From: JAGQSZ01 sp049647585
GTDB lineage: Bacteria > Actinomycetota > Acidimicrobiia > Acidimicrobiales > Microtrichaceae
Reading direction: 5' to 3'
DNA: 64,000 nt
Assembly (NCBI GenBank): GCA_049647585.1
Contig: JBARXY010000001.1
Span: 1-64,000 of the forward strand
Below, one piece after another: positions 25,029 through 34,630 of this stretch. The notes below the pieces were generated by a model. The model did no database searches. It was not told the origin of the DNA and worked only from the letters and a program-made list of their open reading frames with translations. Every line of letters begins with the position of its first letter. The first letter of the stretch is position 1. The position numbers and the translations under genes were made by a program.

Positions 25029-26018
25029 TCAGATCAGGCCGAGCTCACGGACGGCGTCGCGCTCTGAGGCGAGCTCGGCAACCGATGCATCGATGCGTCC
25101 GCGTGAGAACTCGTCGATCTCAAGGCCTTGGACGATCTTGTACTCACCATTGGTGACCGTGCATGGGAACGAGCTGATCAGTCCCTCTGGAACGCCATAG
25201 GAACCGTCGGACGGGACCGACATCGACACCCAGTCACCCTCGGGAGTTCCAAGATGCCAGTCGTGGATGTGATCGATTGCCGCCGAGGCTGCCGAAGCTG
25301 CCGACGAAGCTCCGCGGGCATCGATGATCGCCGCACCGCGCTTGGCCACGGTCGGGATGAAGTCATCTTCGAGCCAGGTCTGGTCGTTCACCAGGGCGGC
25401 AGCGTTCTGGCCCTTCACCTCGGCGTGGAAGAGGTCGGGGTACTGGGTCGTCGAGTGGTTGCCCCAGATGGTCATCTTGGTGATCTCACTCACCGTCGCT
25501 CCGGTCTTGGCTGAAAGCTGGGCCTTGGCACGGTTGTGGTCCAGGCGTGTCATCGCTGTGAAACGGCTGGGATCGAGTCCCTCGGCATTGTTCATGGCGA
25601 TGAGGGCATTGGTGTTTGCCGGGTTCCCGACGACGAGGATCTTTATGTCCTTGGCTGCCGAACGTCCCAGCGCCTGACCCTGCGGCTTGAAGATTCCACC
25701 GTTTGCACTGAGAAGGTCCGACCGCTCCATTCCAGCCTTGCGCGGCATCGCGCCGACGAGAAGAGCTACGCCTGCGTCGCCGAAAGCGACGTCCGCGTCG
25801 TCGGTCTGGACAATGTCGCTGAGCAGCGGGAACGCCCCATCCTCGAGCTCCATCGCCACGCCCTTGAGCGCACCGAGCGCTGGCGTGATTTCGAGCAGCT
25901 GAAGAATGACCGGCTGATCGTCACCGAGCAGGGCGCCACTGGCGATGCGAAACAGAAGGGAGTAACCGATCTGACCGGCTGCACCGGTTACGGCTACACG
26001 AACGGGGGGTTTTGCCAC
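25029..26018 (-). CDS. mdh: Malate dehydrogenase
   Basis: This 329-residue enzyme has the NAD-binding start VRVAVTGAAGQIGYSLLFRI, the ALLVGAMPRKAGMERSDLL substrate loop, the VVGNPANTNALIA segment and the catalytic His in TIWGNHSTTQYPD. It is the animal-cytosolic-like form used by many Actinobacteria, slightly longer than the lactate-dehydrogenase-like form. It oxidises malate to oxaloacetate in the TCA cycle. A 248-base upstream gap (26019-26266) holds no further gene. The gene is convergent with the glycosylase gene, with palindrome copy 1 between them. Confidence 0.93.
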   Translation of the reverse strand: MAKPPVRVAVTGAAGQIGYSLLFRIASGALLGDDQPVILQLLEITPALGALKGVAMELEDGAFPLLSDIVQTDDADVAFGDAGVALLVGAMPRKAGMERSDLLSANGGIFKPQGQALGRSAAKDIKILVVGNPANTNALIAMNNAEGLDPSRFTAMTRLDHNRAKAQLSAKTGATVSEITKMTIWGNHSTTQYPDLFHAEVKGQNAAALVNDQTWLEDDFIPTVAKRGAAIIDARGASSAASAASAAIDHIHDWHLGTPEGDWVSMSVPSDGSYGVPEGLISSFPCTVTNGEYKIVQGLEIDEFSRGRIDASVAELASERDAVRELGLI

Positions 26019-26266
26019 GATTTGCTCCTTGGGTTTGGCGCCACTGATCAGGCGGGTGCTGTTCGTTGAGGCCCTCTGAGGCTACCGAGTCGGGATGACC
26101 GGGAACGAACCGAGTGGACCAAGAGTGACCGAGTTCGAGCCGTTGGCATCCCTACATAGGCCCTACAGAACGACGGGTTCTCAAACTGGATCCGAACCCA
26201 TTCTCAAGCCGGACCGAATTGCCCCCGATGCAACTACTTCGAAAGGAAGAGGGTGGAGGAGCGAAG

Positions 26267-27151
26267 GTGAGATCCAAGCGGTGGTTCGGGGCTATGGCCG
26301 TACTACTAGTCGTGACTGGGGTGCTGGGGGCCTGTGTTCCGGCGCCTGAGGCATTCCAACTGGATGGCCAAAGCTTGGCTGGCGCCACTCTCACCCACGA
26401 GCACGGCGACACGTTCACGGCGACGAGCGGGTCGGGCAGTTGGCGAATCAGTTCGGGAACCGGGAACAACGGCGTCAACACCAGAATGGTGTTCTGGTCC
26501 ACCGAATCGGCCGCGACCGTCAACGGCGGTTCGTGTATTCGTTTCGACCCGAATTCTGTGTGGCCCACCCAGGAGGGAGTTGCGCTGCGAATCGCCACGT
26601 CGGGCGGACAGACGAGGGCTGTGACGGTGACCAAGAACGTCTTCGGCTACGCAACAAATATCTACAACGTCCACTCATGGAGGGGCTCAGAGTTGACGCT
26701 CCTAGCGAGTGTCGATGCATCACGGTCACTTGCCGGGATGGGCGCCGTGAACCTATGCGGCCGCATCGACGGCAATACCGTCAGGTTCAAGATCTGGCGC
26801 TCATCGAACCCGGAGCCGTCATGGGAGGACCGGTCGAAGGTGAACACCGTGAAGGCGCATTCGCTCGAAGCCAGATCTGGACACTTCGGCATCTATGCGG
26901 GCCACCTCCCGCCCAACACCGCGATCAAGATGACCCACTTCCCTGTTGTAGACGCCCCACGTGGATCTCCACCATCGACCGTCCCACCGACGACTGCGCC
27001 ACCGACGACTGCGCCACCATCGACCGTGCCACCATCGAACGTGCCACCGGCGACCGTGCCACCATCGACCGTGCCACCGGCGACCGATCCGGCGGACCCT
27101 GCCGATGCAGCGCCCTCGATGACCGACCCGGTGTCCGACCTACCTGACTAG
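26267..27151 (+). CDS. Secreted lipoprotein with Pro/Thr-rich tail
   Basis: The GTG at 26267 follows GGAGGAG at ideal spacing and gives 294 residues. The signal segment WFGAMAVLLVVTGVLGAC ends in the lipobox LGAC. The folded part (about residues 25-225) is rich in Ser/Thr, Trp and Gly with three or four cysteines, a beta-sandwich-like pattern that I cannot assign to a named family. The tail from about residue 227 is a repeated PPTTAP/PPSTVP linker, like the spacers of cell-wall proteins. It stands alone and is probably displayed at the cell surface. Confidence 0.7.
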   Translation: MRSKRWFGAMAVLLVVTGVLGACVPAPEAFQLDGQSLAGATLTHEHGDTFTATSGSGSWRISSGTGNNGVNTRMVFWSTESAATVNGGSCIRFDPNSVWPTQEGVALRIATSGGQTRAVTVTKNVFGYATNIYNVHSWRGSELTLLASVDASRSLAGMGAVNLCGRIDGNTVRFKIWRSSNPEPSWEDRSKVNTVKAHSLEARSGHFGIYAGHLPPNTAIKMTHFPVVDAPRGSPPSTVPPTTAPPTTAPPSTVPPSNVPPATVPPSTVPPATDPADPADAAPSMTDPVSDLPD

Positions 27152-27174
27152 CGGAAGCCGTCAGCGGGAAACAC

Positions 27175-27206
27175 GACTCGCGTCCGACCCCAGATGGTCG
27201 CGAGTC
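27175..27206. terminator. Hairpin between convergent lipoprotein and ABC transporter genes
   Basis: The arms gactcgc (27175-27181) and gcgagtc (27200-27206) pair perfectly, and an inner gacc/ggtc stem extends them. There is no T-run, so it may be a transcription pause or a rho-assisted end, working in both directions between convergent genes. Confidence 0.45.
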
Positions 27207-27215
27207 CCGGGTGTG

Positions 27216-29024
27216 TCACCTGTGTGGCTGGTGGTCAGCCCGTTGGCGCTCGGCCGACTGGGTATTGCCGACCCACGACTCATAGAGACGGCCGTATACC
27301 CCGCCTTCCTCGACCAACTCGCTGTGATGGCCGATTTGGACGACCCGTCCGGCATCAAACACGACCACGATGTCGGCAGCTTCAGCGGTCGAGAGCCTGT
27401 GGGCGATGCTTATCGTCGTCCGCCCCTCGGATAGCTTGGCCAGGGCCTTGGCGAGGGCGCGCTCGGTCTCGGGGTCCACCGCGGACGTCGCCTCATCAAG
27501 AATCAGTAGCCCCGGGTCGGCGACCTGTGCTCTAGCGAGCGCCACAAGCTGACGCTCGCCGACCGAGAGTGCGTCGCCCCGCTCCCCCACCTGGGAGTTG
27601 ATCCCCTCTGGTAGTGCGGCAAGCCACCAACCGAGATCGAGGGACTCGAAGGCACTCCTCACCTCGGCGTCGGTGGCACCCGGTCGACCGAACCGCACGT
27701 TCTCCAGAATTGTCGTCTCGAAAAGGAACCCGTCTTGGGCGACGAGCCGGATTGCGAGGGCACGCGAACCTGGCGAAACGTCCCGCAGGTCGACACCGTC
27801 AAGGAGGATCCGTCCGCGGGTCGGGTCCGCCAAGCGGGTAAGCAGCTTGGCCAAGGTCGTCTTGCCCGAACCCGTCTCACCGACGATTGCGGCGTTGACC
27901 CCGGCAGCGAAATGAAGCTCCACGTCACCCAGTACCGGATTGCCGGGTTCGTACTCGAACCCGACCCCGTCGACGTACAAGTCGAGCGCGCCCGATGAGA
28001 GTTCCACTCCCGGCTCGGGTTCGACGACGTCGATCGGCTCATCGAGCAGGTCCAGAACTTTGCGCCACCCGGCCAGTGCTGTCTGGGTCTGATCGAGAAC
28101 CTCGCCGATGTCGGCGACGGGTTGGACGATCATGTTGGCAAGGAACACGACCGCGATCAGCGAGCCCGTGTTTAGTCCCCAGGAAGGTCCCCACCAGACC
28201 CCGGCTCCGATGACGGCACCGAGCATGAGCCCGCTGAATACGTCGGACACCGGAAACATGAGTGCGTAGAAGAACCGGGCCTTCAGCTGTGCGTCTCGCT
28301 GGCTGTCGATCGATTCGTCGAGGCGCTTCCGGGCTGCCCGGGAGTCGGCGTAGGCACGTATGACCCGAATGCCCATGACCGTCTCGGAGATCTCCGACAA
28401 GGTGTCCGAGACCCGATTGCGCAGATTGTCGTACGCGCGGAGCTGACGCTTCTGGACGAATTTGAGGATCGGTACGATCGGGGCCATTACAAACAGCGTG
28501 ACTAGGGCGAGCTGCCAGCTGTAGATGGCAATGACCAGTATCGACACCACGATGACCGTCGAGTTCACCACCCACGACACCGCACCCCAGGACGCGAACT
28601 GCGAGAGCGTCTCTATGTCAGAGGTGACCCGGGCCACCATCACGCCGCGTTTGGACTCGTTGTGGTGAGCCACGCTCAGTCGGTGGACATGGGAGAAGGC
28701 CCTGGTGCGTAGCCCGTAGATGACGTTCTCGGCGGTGACCATGAGCCGCATGTAGGTGACCTTGGTCAGCAATGCGAGTGCGACCATGGCGACGGCCGCT
28801 AGCGAAGCCGTAACAAGCACGAAGCTCCACCGCGGCTCGCCGGAGCCAATCCCCTTGTCGAGGATCTGTTGGATGGCGATCGGAATGACCATCTTGCCGC
28901 CGGCCATCACCAGCGCCATCGTTACCGACACGCCGAGTCCCACCCGCAGCTCCGGGGTTGCTTGTATGCCGGTGCGCAGTACATCCATGGCCCGGACCTG
29001 CGTGGGGCCCTTACGTCCAGTCAT
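27216..29024 (-). CDS. ABC exporter half-transporter (subunit with canonical Walker B)
   Basis: This 602-residue protein combines a six-helix exporter domain (residues about 25-310) with a nucleotide-binding domain. Walker A (GETGSGKTT), the Q-loop (VAQDGFLFE), Walker B with catalytic Glu (LLILDEATSAVD) and the H-loop (ISIAHRLST) are normal. The signature is LSVGERQ instead of LSGGQ. With its overlapping partner it forms a heterodimeric exporter. The start codon overlaps the stop of the partner by four bases (29021-29024). The substrate is unknown; drugs, lipids or peptides are typical. Confidence 0.9.
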   Translation of the reverse strand: MTGRKGPTQVRAMDVLRTGIQATPELRVGLGVSVTMALVMAGGKMVIPIAIQQILDKGIGSGEPRWSFVLVTASLAAVAMVALALLTKVTYMRLMVTAENVIYGLRTRAFSHVHRLSVAHHNESKRGVMVARVTSDIETLSQFASWGAVSWVVNSTVIVVSILVIAIYSWQLALVTLFVMAPIVPILKFVQKRQLRAYDNLRNRVSDTLSEISETVMGIRVIRAYADSRAARKRLDESIDSQRDAQLKARFFYALMFPVSDVFSGLMLGAVIGAGVWWGPSWGLNTGSLIAVVFLANMIVQPVADIGEVLDQTQTALAGWRKVLDLLDEPIDVVEPEPGVELSSGALDLYVDGVGFEYEPGNPVLGDVELHFAAGVNAAIVGETGSGKTTLAKLLTRLADPTRGRILLDGVDLRDVSPGSRALAIRLVAQDGFLFETTILENVRFGRPGATDAEVRSAFESLDLGWWLAALPEGINSQVGERGDALSVGERQLVALARAQVADPGLLILDEATSAVDPETERALAKALAKLSEGRTTISIAHRLSTAEAADIVVVFDAGRVVQIGHHSELVEEGGVYGRLYESWVGNTQSAERQRADHQPHR

Positions 29025-31117
29025 GGCATGGACCCGTTGGGGTCGCCGGAGCCGCCGGGGCCCTTGAGGTCCTCGTCATTGAAACCCGTGTCGTCGAGGT
29101 CGGCGTCGTCGAGGTCGGCGTCGTCGAGATCTCTGCCCTCCATCGACTCCTCGGCTTCGTACGCGGTGACCAGTGCCGCGTACTCGGGGTCGGACAGCAG
29201 ATCCTGGTGCGAACCCTGACCCCGAATCTGGCCGTCCTCCAGGTGCACTACACGGTCGGCGAGCATGATCGTGGACAAGCGGTGGGCCACGACGATCATT
29301 GTCGTCAGTCCATCTCGTAGCCCACCGAGAATTTCGGCTTCGATCACCGGGTCGACAGCTGACGTGGCGTCGTCCAGAAGCAACACCCTGGGCTTGCCTG
29401 CCAGCGCCCTCGCAAGTGCGACCCGCTGGCGCTGCCCACCGGAGAGGGTTACTCCCCGCTCACCCACGACAGTCGCCTGCTGGTGTGGCAGTCTCCCCAC
29501 GAACCGACGGGCCCTCGCCCGCTCAAGCGCTTCGTCCAGATCTGCGTCCGGGATCGGTCGCCCCAGTGAAACGTTGTGGTTGATTGTCGATGCGAACAGG
29601 AAGCTCTCCTGGAAGGCCACCGAAAGCGAAGTCCTCAGTTCGTCAGGATCGAGTTGGTCGACGGGGACCCCACCAACCCTCACGGTTCCAGTATCGGGTT
29701 CGTCGAGTCGGACGATCAGATTGGTAAGTGTTGACTTGCCCGACCCGGTTGAACCGACAAGAGCGACAGTCTCGCCTGGATCGACGTGGAACGAGACGCC
29801 GCTCAGCACCTGGGTTCCCCCGTAGGAGAATGAGACATCGTCGAGTTCTACCGACAGCGGGCCCTCCGGCAGCACGCTGACAGCGCCGGTCCCGCCAGCT
29901 CCGCCAGCCTCGCCGGTCCCGCCGGTCCCGCCAGCCCCGCCAGCCTCGCAGGTCCCGCCGGTCCCGCCAGCCCCGCCGGTCCCGTTGACTCCGACCCTCG
30001 CGGCTGGTCGTCCCCTGCGATCGACAGAATTGCGTCCGGAGCCAGATCCCTCGGCAGCCGGATCTCGAGGTTCGCTCATGACCCGATCGACTCGCTTCAC
30101 CGATACGACAGACATCGGGGTGGACTCGAACATGAACCCGACGATTCGCATCGGAAACGCGAGCCACCCGAACAGCGCCACAGCCTGTATCAGCTGTCCC
30201 GGGGTCGTCGCGCCGGTGTCGATTCGCCAGGCGCCGACGACGAGCAGCGCGATCATTCCCAAATTCGGCAGTAGATCGATCACAGGTTGGAAAATCGAAG
30301 TCATGTTGGCGACGATCAATCGTTCCGTACGCAACTTGTCGGCCGATGTCTGAAAACGCTCGTCCTCGTCACTTTCACGGCCCAACGTCTTGACCACGAG
30401 CGCGCCGTCGAAACTCTCATGCGCGATCGATGACACCTCTCCGAGTCTCGATTGCACTTGGCCGGAGGGACCACTCACCTGATTGGTGTAGTAGCGGCTC
30501 AGCATTGCCAACAGCGGAAACAGGACCAGTCCGATCAGGGCGAAGGCGACGTCGGCAAGCAGCAGACTGACGAGCGAAACCACCATCAACGCCAACACGC
30601 CGACCGAGAAGGGCAAGGGCATCAGCAGCCGGGTTCCGGTGGTCACGTCGACATCGGCGTTGGCCAACAACTCGCCCGTCGGGTGACGCCGGTACGAAGA
30701 CATCGGCATGACCAGTAGACGGTCGCTCACACCACGGCGCAGTTCGGCCTGGGCCAGCGTCTCGGTCACCGACCCGTACCACCGGCGGGCGACGACCGAT
30801 AGCCCGCGAAGTGAAGCCACGACAAACAGGGCGAACATCGCCCAGACAACCGTCGATGCAGACACCCCCTCCTTGAACCCCGGGGTGATCACCTTGTCCG
30901 TGATACGACCGAGAATGAAGGACGCGCCGACCACCAGAATCGCCCAGCCAACTCCGCCGACCAGCGAAAGGGCGAAGGAAACCGGCTGCATGCGCACGAA
31001 GCGGCCAATAAGTTTGATGCCCTCACGGGTCGGCGAGAGGTCCTCGTGACCTGAATGGCCACCTGGCGGGAGTTCGTCATCCGGAACCGGATCGGAGGCG
31101 TTGGCTATGGAACTCAC
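29021..31117 (-). CDS. ABC exporter half-transporter (subunit with degenerate Walker B)
   Basis: This 698-residue protein has an exporter membrane domain followed by a nucleotide-binding domain with canonical Walker A (GSTGSGKST) and signature (LSGGQRQ), but Asp in place of the catalytic Glu after Walker B (VLLLDDATSAVD). Between the two domains lies a Gly/Thr/Ala-rich linker (about residues 375-410) built from 9-bp repeats, and the C-terminus carries DLDDA-type acidic repeats. Both are unusual additions. It starts at a GTG at 31117 and is co-transcribed with the other half. Confidence 0.9.
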   Translation of the reverse strand: MSSIANASDPVPDDELPPGGHSGHEDLSPTREGIKLIGRFVRMQPVSFALSLVGGVGWAILVVGASFILGRITDKVITPGFKEGVSASTVVWAMFALFVVASLRGLSVVARRWYGSVTETLAQAELRRGVSDRLLVMPMSSYRRHPTGELLANADVDVTTGTRLLMPLPFSVGVLALMVVSLVSLLLADVAFALIGLVLFPLLAMLSRYYTNQVSGPSGQVQSRLGEVSSIAHESFDGALVVKTLGRESDEDERFQTSADKLRTERLIVANMTSIFQPVIDLLPNLGMIALLVVGAWRIDTGATTPGQLIQAVALFGWLAFPMRIVGFMFESTPMSVVSVKRVDRVMSEPRDPAAEGSGSGRNSVDRRGRPAARVGVNGTGGAGGTGGTCEAGGAGGTGGTGEAGGAGGTGAVSVLPEGPLSVELDDVSFSYGGTQVLSGVSFHVDPGETVALVGSTGSGKSTLTNLIVRLDEPDTGTVRVGGVPVDQLDPDELRTSLSVAFQESFLFASTINHNVSLGRPIPDADLDEALERARARRFVGRLPHQQATVVGERGVTLSGGQRQRVALARALAGKPRVLLLDDATSAVDPVIEAEILGGLRDGLTTMIVVAHRLSTIMLADRVVHLEDGQIRGQGSHQDLLSDPEYAALVTAYEAEESMEGRDLDDADLDDADLDDTGFNDEDLKGPGGSGDPNGSMP

Positions 31118-31196
31118 GTCAGGACATCACTTGGGTTTCGAAGCTTTGTGCGCCGGGCAGAAGTCGCGTTGGCAAGTTGTGCCCGGCGCACAGGTG

Positions 31197-32630
31197 TCAG
31201 GGAAGCTGAATTGATTTGGTCTCGAGGAACTCCTCGAGACCCCAGCGACCACGTTCGCGGGTGTTACCCGACTGCTTGTAGCCACCGAAAGGTGCAGCGG
31301 TATTGAAGGCGGCCCCGTTGATGTCCACCTGGCCGGTGCGCATGCGTCGGGCGATTTTCTTTGCCCGTTCGACATCGCCCGACTGAACCGCCCCGGACAG
31401 CCCGTAGATGGTGTCATTAGCGATGCGAACGGCGTCATCGTCGTCCGTGTAGGTGAGGACCGACAGAACCGGGCCGAAAATCTCTTCCTGGGCGATGGTC
31501 ATCTCTGGGGTCACGTCGACGAACACGGTCGGCTTGACGTAGAAGCCCTTCTCGAATTCTTCGGGCTGGCCGGGGCCGCCGATTGCGAGCGTCGCTCCTT
31601 CGTCAATGCCCTTCTGGATGTAGGCGTTGACCCGCTCCTGGTGGGCCTTGGACGACATCGGTCCGAGTGCGTGAAGGATGTCCGGTTCGTCAGCCTTCGG
31701 GTCGACCAGTCGCATCAGAGACGCTTCGGCGACGATCGCGTCGACGAATTCGTCCTTACGTGACTCGGGGATAAGGACCCGGGTGAGCGCCGAGCAGGTC
31801 TGGCCGGAATTGATGAAAGCTCCAAAGAGCGCTCCCATCGCAACGGTGGTCGGGTCGGCGTCGTCGAGGACCACGTTGGCCGACTTGCCACCGAGTTCCA
31901 GCCCCACCCGCTTGGCTGTTACGGCCGCTCCCCTGCTGACCTCGGCACCCGCGCGACCGGACCCGGTGAAGGAAACCATGTCGACTCCGGGGTGTGACGA
32001 GATCGCGGCGCCGACCTCGGGTCCACTGCCGACAACCATGTTGAACACCCCTGCCGGAAGACCGACCTCATCGATCACCTCGGCGAGGATGTAAGCGTTG
32101 AGAGGAGTGATTTCGGAAGGCTTGAGCACGACGGTGCAGCCCGCCCCGATGGCCGGTACCACCTTGCAGATGATCAGATAGAGCGGGTAGTTCCAAGGCG
32201 TAATCGCGCCAACTACTCCGATGGGTTCGCGAACCACGAGCGAATTGCCGACGGTCTCTTCGAACTCATAGCTCTCAATAAGCGAAGCGAAGCTCTCCCA
32301 CTCGCCGAGAGACAGTCCCGCCTGGACCATCTGGGCGAAAGTCTTGGGCGAACCGACCTCGGCAGAGATGGTGTCGGCGATCTCTTCGAAGCGTGCGGCC
32401 AATCCGGTGCCTATGTCGCGGAGGTACTTTGCCCGGATGTCGACAGGCGTGGATGCCCAGGACTCGAATGCGGACCGGGCGGCGGTGACCGCAGCGTCAA
32501 CATCTGCTGCGGTGCCCATGGGCACGCGGCCGACGACCTCTTCGGTGGCCGAGTCGATGATGTCGGTGGTGGCGTCTCCGGTCGACGACACCCACTGTCC
32601 GTCTATATAGAACTTGTCGTAGGCCTTCAT
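31197..32630 (-). CDS. NAD(P)-dependent aldehyde dehydrogenase
   Basis: This 477-residue enzyme has the ALDH core: TPWNYPLYLIICKVVPAIGAG near residue 145, catalytic Glu in LELGGKSAN, and the nucleophilic Cys in GQTCSALTR near residue 275, with EEIFGPVLSV near the end. It oxidises an aldehyde to the acid; the exact substrate cannot be read. It is upstream of the ABC exporter on the same strand (79-base gap), so read-through is possible. Two inverted repeats just before its start suggest control by a dimeric repressor. Confidence 0.9.
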   Translation of the reverse strand: MKAYDKFYIDGQWVSSTGDATTDIIDSATEEVVGRVPMGTAADVDAAVTAARSAFESWASTPVDIRAKYLRDIGTGLAARFEEIADTISAEVGSPKTFAQMVQAGLSLGEWESFASLIESYEFEETVGNSLVVREPIGVVGAITPWNYPLYLIICKVVPAIGAGCTVVLKPSEITPLNAYILAEVIDEVGLPAGVFNMVVGSGPEVGAAISSHPGVDMVSFTGSGRAGAEVSRGAAVTAKRVGLELGGKSANVVLDDADPTTVAMGALFGAFINSGQTCSALTRVLIPESRKDEFVDAIVAEASLMRLVDPKADEPDILHALGPMSSKAHQERVNAYIQKGIDEGATLAIGGPGQPEEFEKGFYVKPTVFVDVTPEMTIAQEEIFGPVLSVLTYTDDDDAVRIANDTIYGLSGAVQSGDVERAKKIARRMRTGQVDINGAAFNTAAPFGGYKQSGNTRERGRWGLEEFLETKSIQLP

Positions 32631-32642
32631 GAAGCCCCCCTT

Positions 32643-32680
32643 TTTGAATCGTCATTCAAAACTTGACCGAACCGTCAAGT
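32643..32680 (-). promoter_or_regulatory. Two adjacent inverted repeats at the aldehyde dehydrogenase promoter
   Basis: The dyads are TTTGAAT-cgtc-ATTCAAA at 32643-32660 and ACTTGAC-cgaacc-GTCAAGT at 32661-32680. They abut, lie 13-50 bases upstream of the ATG, and contain TTGAC that may serve as a -35 box on the minus strand. Perfect 7-bp arms with short spacers are typical of TetR-type operators, which is an inference. No such regulator gene is adjacent. Confidence 0.6.
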
Positions 32681-32824
32681 ATCACGATCGTACTTGTTGC
32701 CCGCCGCCATGTGCACAGCAGCTCTGCGTGATCACACACTGGCAGAGGCCAGTGACACTCGGTCGGGACAGGTCGTGAAATCGGCGAGGACACCCGCAGT
32801 AGTGCCGGGGATATCCTCGGCCGG

Positions 32825-34549
32825 GTGGAGGAGCCCGGGTCTGGTGACCCCGCCTACGAGGACGACGACGGCAACAGTCATTCCGACAGCCGCGGGCGCG
32901 ACGACGGCAACGGTCATTTCGACACCCGCGGGCGCGACGACGGCAACGGTCATTCCGACAGCCGCGGGCGCGACGACGGCAAACCGACCCACGGCAACAC
33001 GACCCACGATGACATCGGGCCGGACTCGACCGCCCGACAGCAAGATGACATGGAGGATGGTCCGCTTGGCGACGATCCACACCGGGCCGGCCCATTCGAC
33101 GACGGGTTCGGACCCGATGCCGACTTCATTTTCGATGATGACTTCGTTCGCGCCGCCGAAATAAAGGAACCAACTGCCGCCGAGCGTCAGCGAGCAGTGC
33201 GTCAGGCCAACTTGCAGCGACTGCTCGATGACCGAGAGGCCCAACAGGAGAACCTCCTCCACGAGTACCGTCGTTTCGCACCGCTACCCGGTGATGCCGA
33301 TAGCTCCGGCGACGATGAAGGCCCGTACGACTACAGCGACGAGTACTTCAACTACGACGCTGGCCACTTCGGTGAGGCTGGACCCGATCATGAGGACGAA
33401 TGGCTCCTGGGTCTCGACCAGGACGACTACGACTTGTGGGTCAGCCAACGGCGTCAGCGACGCAACCGTCGGGTCCTGGCGGTCGTGTCGGTGGTCGTCA
33501 TCATTTCGGTCCTCTTCGTATACGCACTCGCGCAGTTCTTTGCCGGACTCAGCATCCGCAATTCGAACTCGGCCAATGGCTCGCGAACTCCGGGCACCGA
33601 GAACACCGCCACAGCCGGGTCCCGGAGCCCGGGTGACCCCCGCGACGCCGACACCGGAGCGGCGACCAGGCCCGATGATTGGCCGCCACTCGCGGATTGG
33701 CCGCTGACGCCGCTCGGGACTCCAGCCACGGTGCCATCTGGAGGTGGACCGCACGCGTTCATCAAGTTGCAGGCGGATGGTTCAACCCCGGTTGCCTATG
33801 ACCCCTGTCGGGTCATCCACTACGTAACCCACGGCCAGGCCGATGCCCCGGACAGCGCCGGACGTCTGGTGAGCGATGCTCTGAGGACCGTGTCAGAACT
33901 CACCGGGCTGGTGTTCGTCGACGACGGTCCGACCGACGAGGTCCCGAGCGACAACCGTGCCGCCTACCAGCCCGACCGCTACGGCGAGCATTGGGCGCCG
34001 GTACTGATTTCATGGTCGACGGCCACCGAGTCGCCCCGGCTTGGCGTGTCGACCCCCGAGGGCTCTCCCCCGGGGTCGACTGTCGACGTACTCGGCTACG
34101 CCGGGAGCGTGTCGGCAGGGTTCACGCCAGGGGGAACGGCAACGGTCCACGCTGACGAGCCCAAGGGGCTGGCCCTCGGCCCCGTGAGCTCAGCGGCGGG
34201 ACGCCCCGACTCCCCGACCGAGCCTGGTAGGTCCGACGGAGCCTCCACGACGGACACTTCCACGACAGACACATCCACGGCGGACACTTCCGGGACGAGG
34301 ATCTACGTGACTGGCTCACTGGTTCTGGACCGCGAGAATTTCGCAGGCATGCTGGGCGAGTTCGACGGTTATGCCCGAGCGCGAGCGACTGTGCTCCACG
34401 AGCTGGGACATCTGGTCGGACTCAACCACGTGGACGATCCGGGCCAGTTGATGGCTCCGATGCTTCAAGGCTCTCAGACGGAGTTCGCGGCGGGAGACAA
34501 AGAGGGCCTCGCCGCTCTGGGAAAGGGGGCGTGCGTACCCGCGATCTGA
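32825..34549 (+). CDS. Membrane-anchored metzincin-like metalloprotease, first of a tandem pair
   Basis: This 574-residue protein has an acidic, Gly/Asp-rich cytoplasmic N-terminus with three 12-residue repeats (36-bp DNA units at 32870-32977). A transmembrane helix follows near residue 225 (VLAVVSVVVIISVLFVYALA), then an extracytoplasmic domain. The C-terminal zinc site HELGHLVGLNH fits HExxHxxGxxH, and a Met-turn-like QLMAPM follows. The PVAYDPCRVIHYV start of the protease domain is conserved in the next gene. A Ser/Thr/Asp-rich insert interrupts the domain before the zinc site. The GTG at 32825 is weakly supported; an ATG at 33050 would remove the repeats. The substrate is unknown. Confidence 0.75.
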   Translation: MEEPGSGDPAYEDDDGNSHSDSRGRDDGNGHFDTRGRDDGNGHSDSRGRDDGKPTHGNTTHDDIGPDSTARQQDDMEDGPLGDDPHRAGPFDDGFGPDADFIFDDDFVRAAEIKEPTAAERQRAVRQANLQRLLDDREAQQENLLHEYRRFAPLPGDADSSGDDEGPYDYSDEYFNYDAGHFGEAGPDHEDEWLLGLDQDDYDLWVSQRRQRRNRRVLAVVSVVVIISVLFVYALAQFFAGLSIRNSNSANGSRTPGTENTATAGSRSPGDPRDADTGAATRPDDWPPLADWPLTPLGTPATVPSGGGPHAFIKLQADGSTPVAYDPCRVIHYVTHGQADAPDSAGRLVSDALRTVSELTGLVFVDDGPTDEVPSDNRAAYQPDRYGEHWAPVLISWSTATESPRLGVSTPEGSPPGSTVDVLGYAGSVSAGFTPGGTATVHADEPKGLALGPVSSAAGRPDSPTEPGRSDGASTTDTSTTDTSTADTSGTRIYVTGSLVLDRENFAGMLGEFDGYARARATVLHELGHLVGLNHVDDPGQLMAPMLQGSQTEFAAGDKEGLAALGKGACVPAI

Positions 34550-34630
34550 CGCGGGCTACCGGCCGGCCGCCTGTCCCTGACCAATCTGCCCGTGGTTCGT
34601 CTGCCCCAATCCGGGGTTACTGTTTCGACC

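Noticed and set aside
27152..27215. Classical rho-independent terminator
   Set aside because: The hairpin is good but no T-run follows on either strand, so it is listed only as a hairpin with modest confidence.
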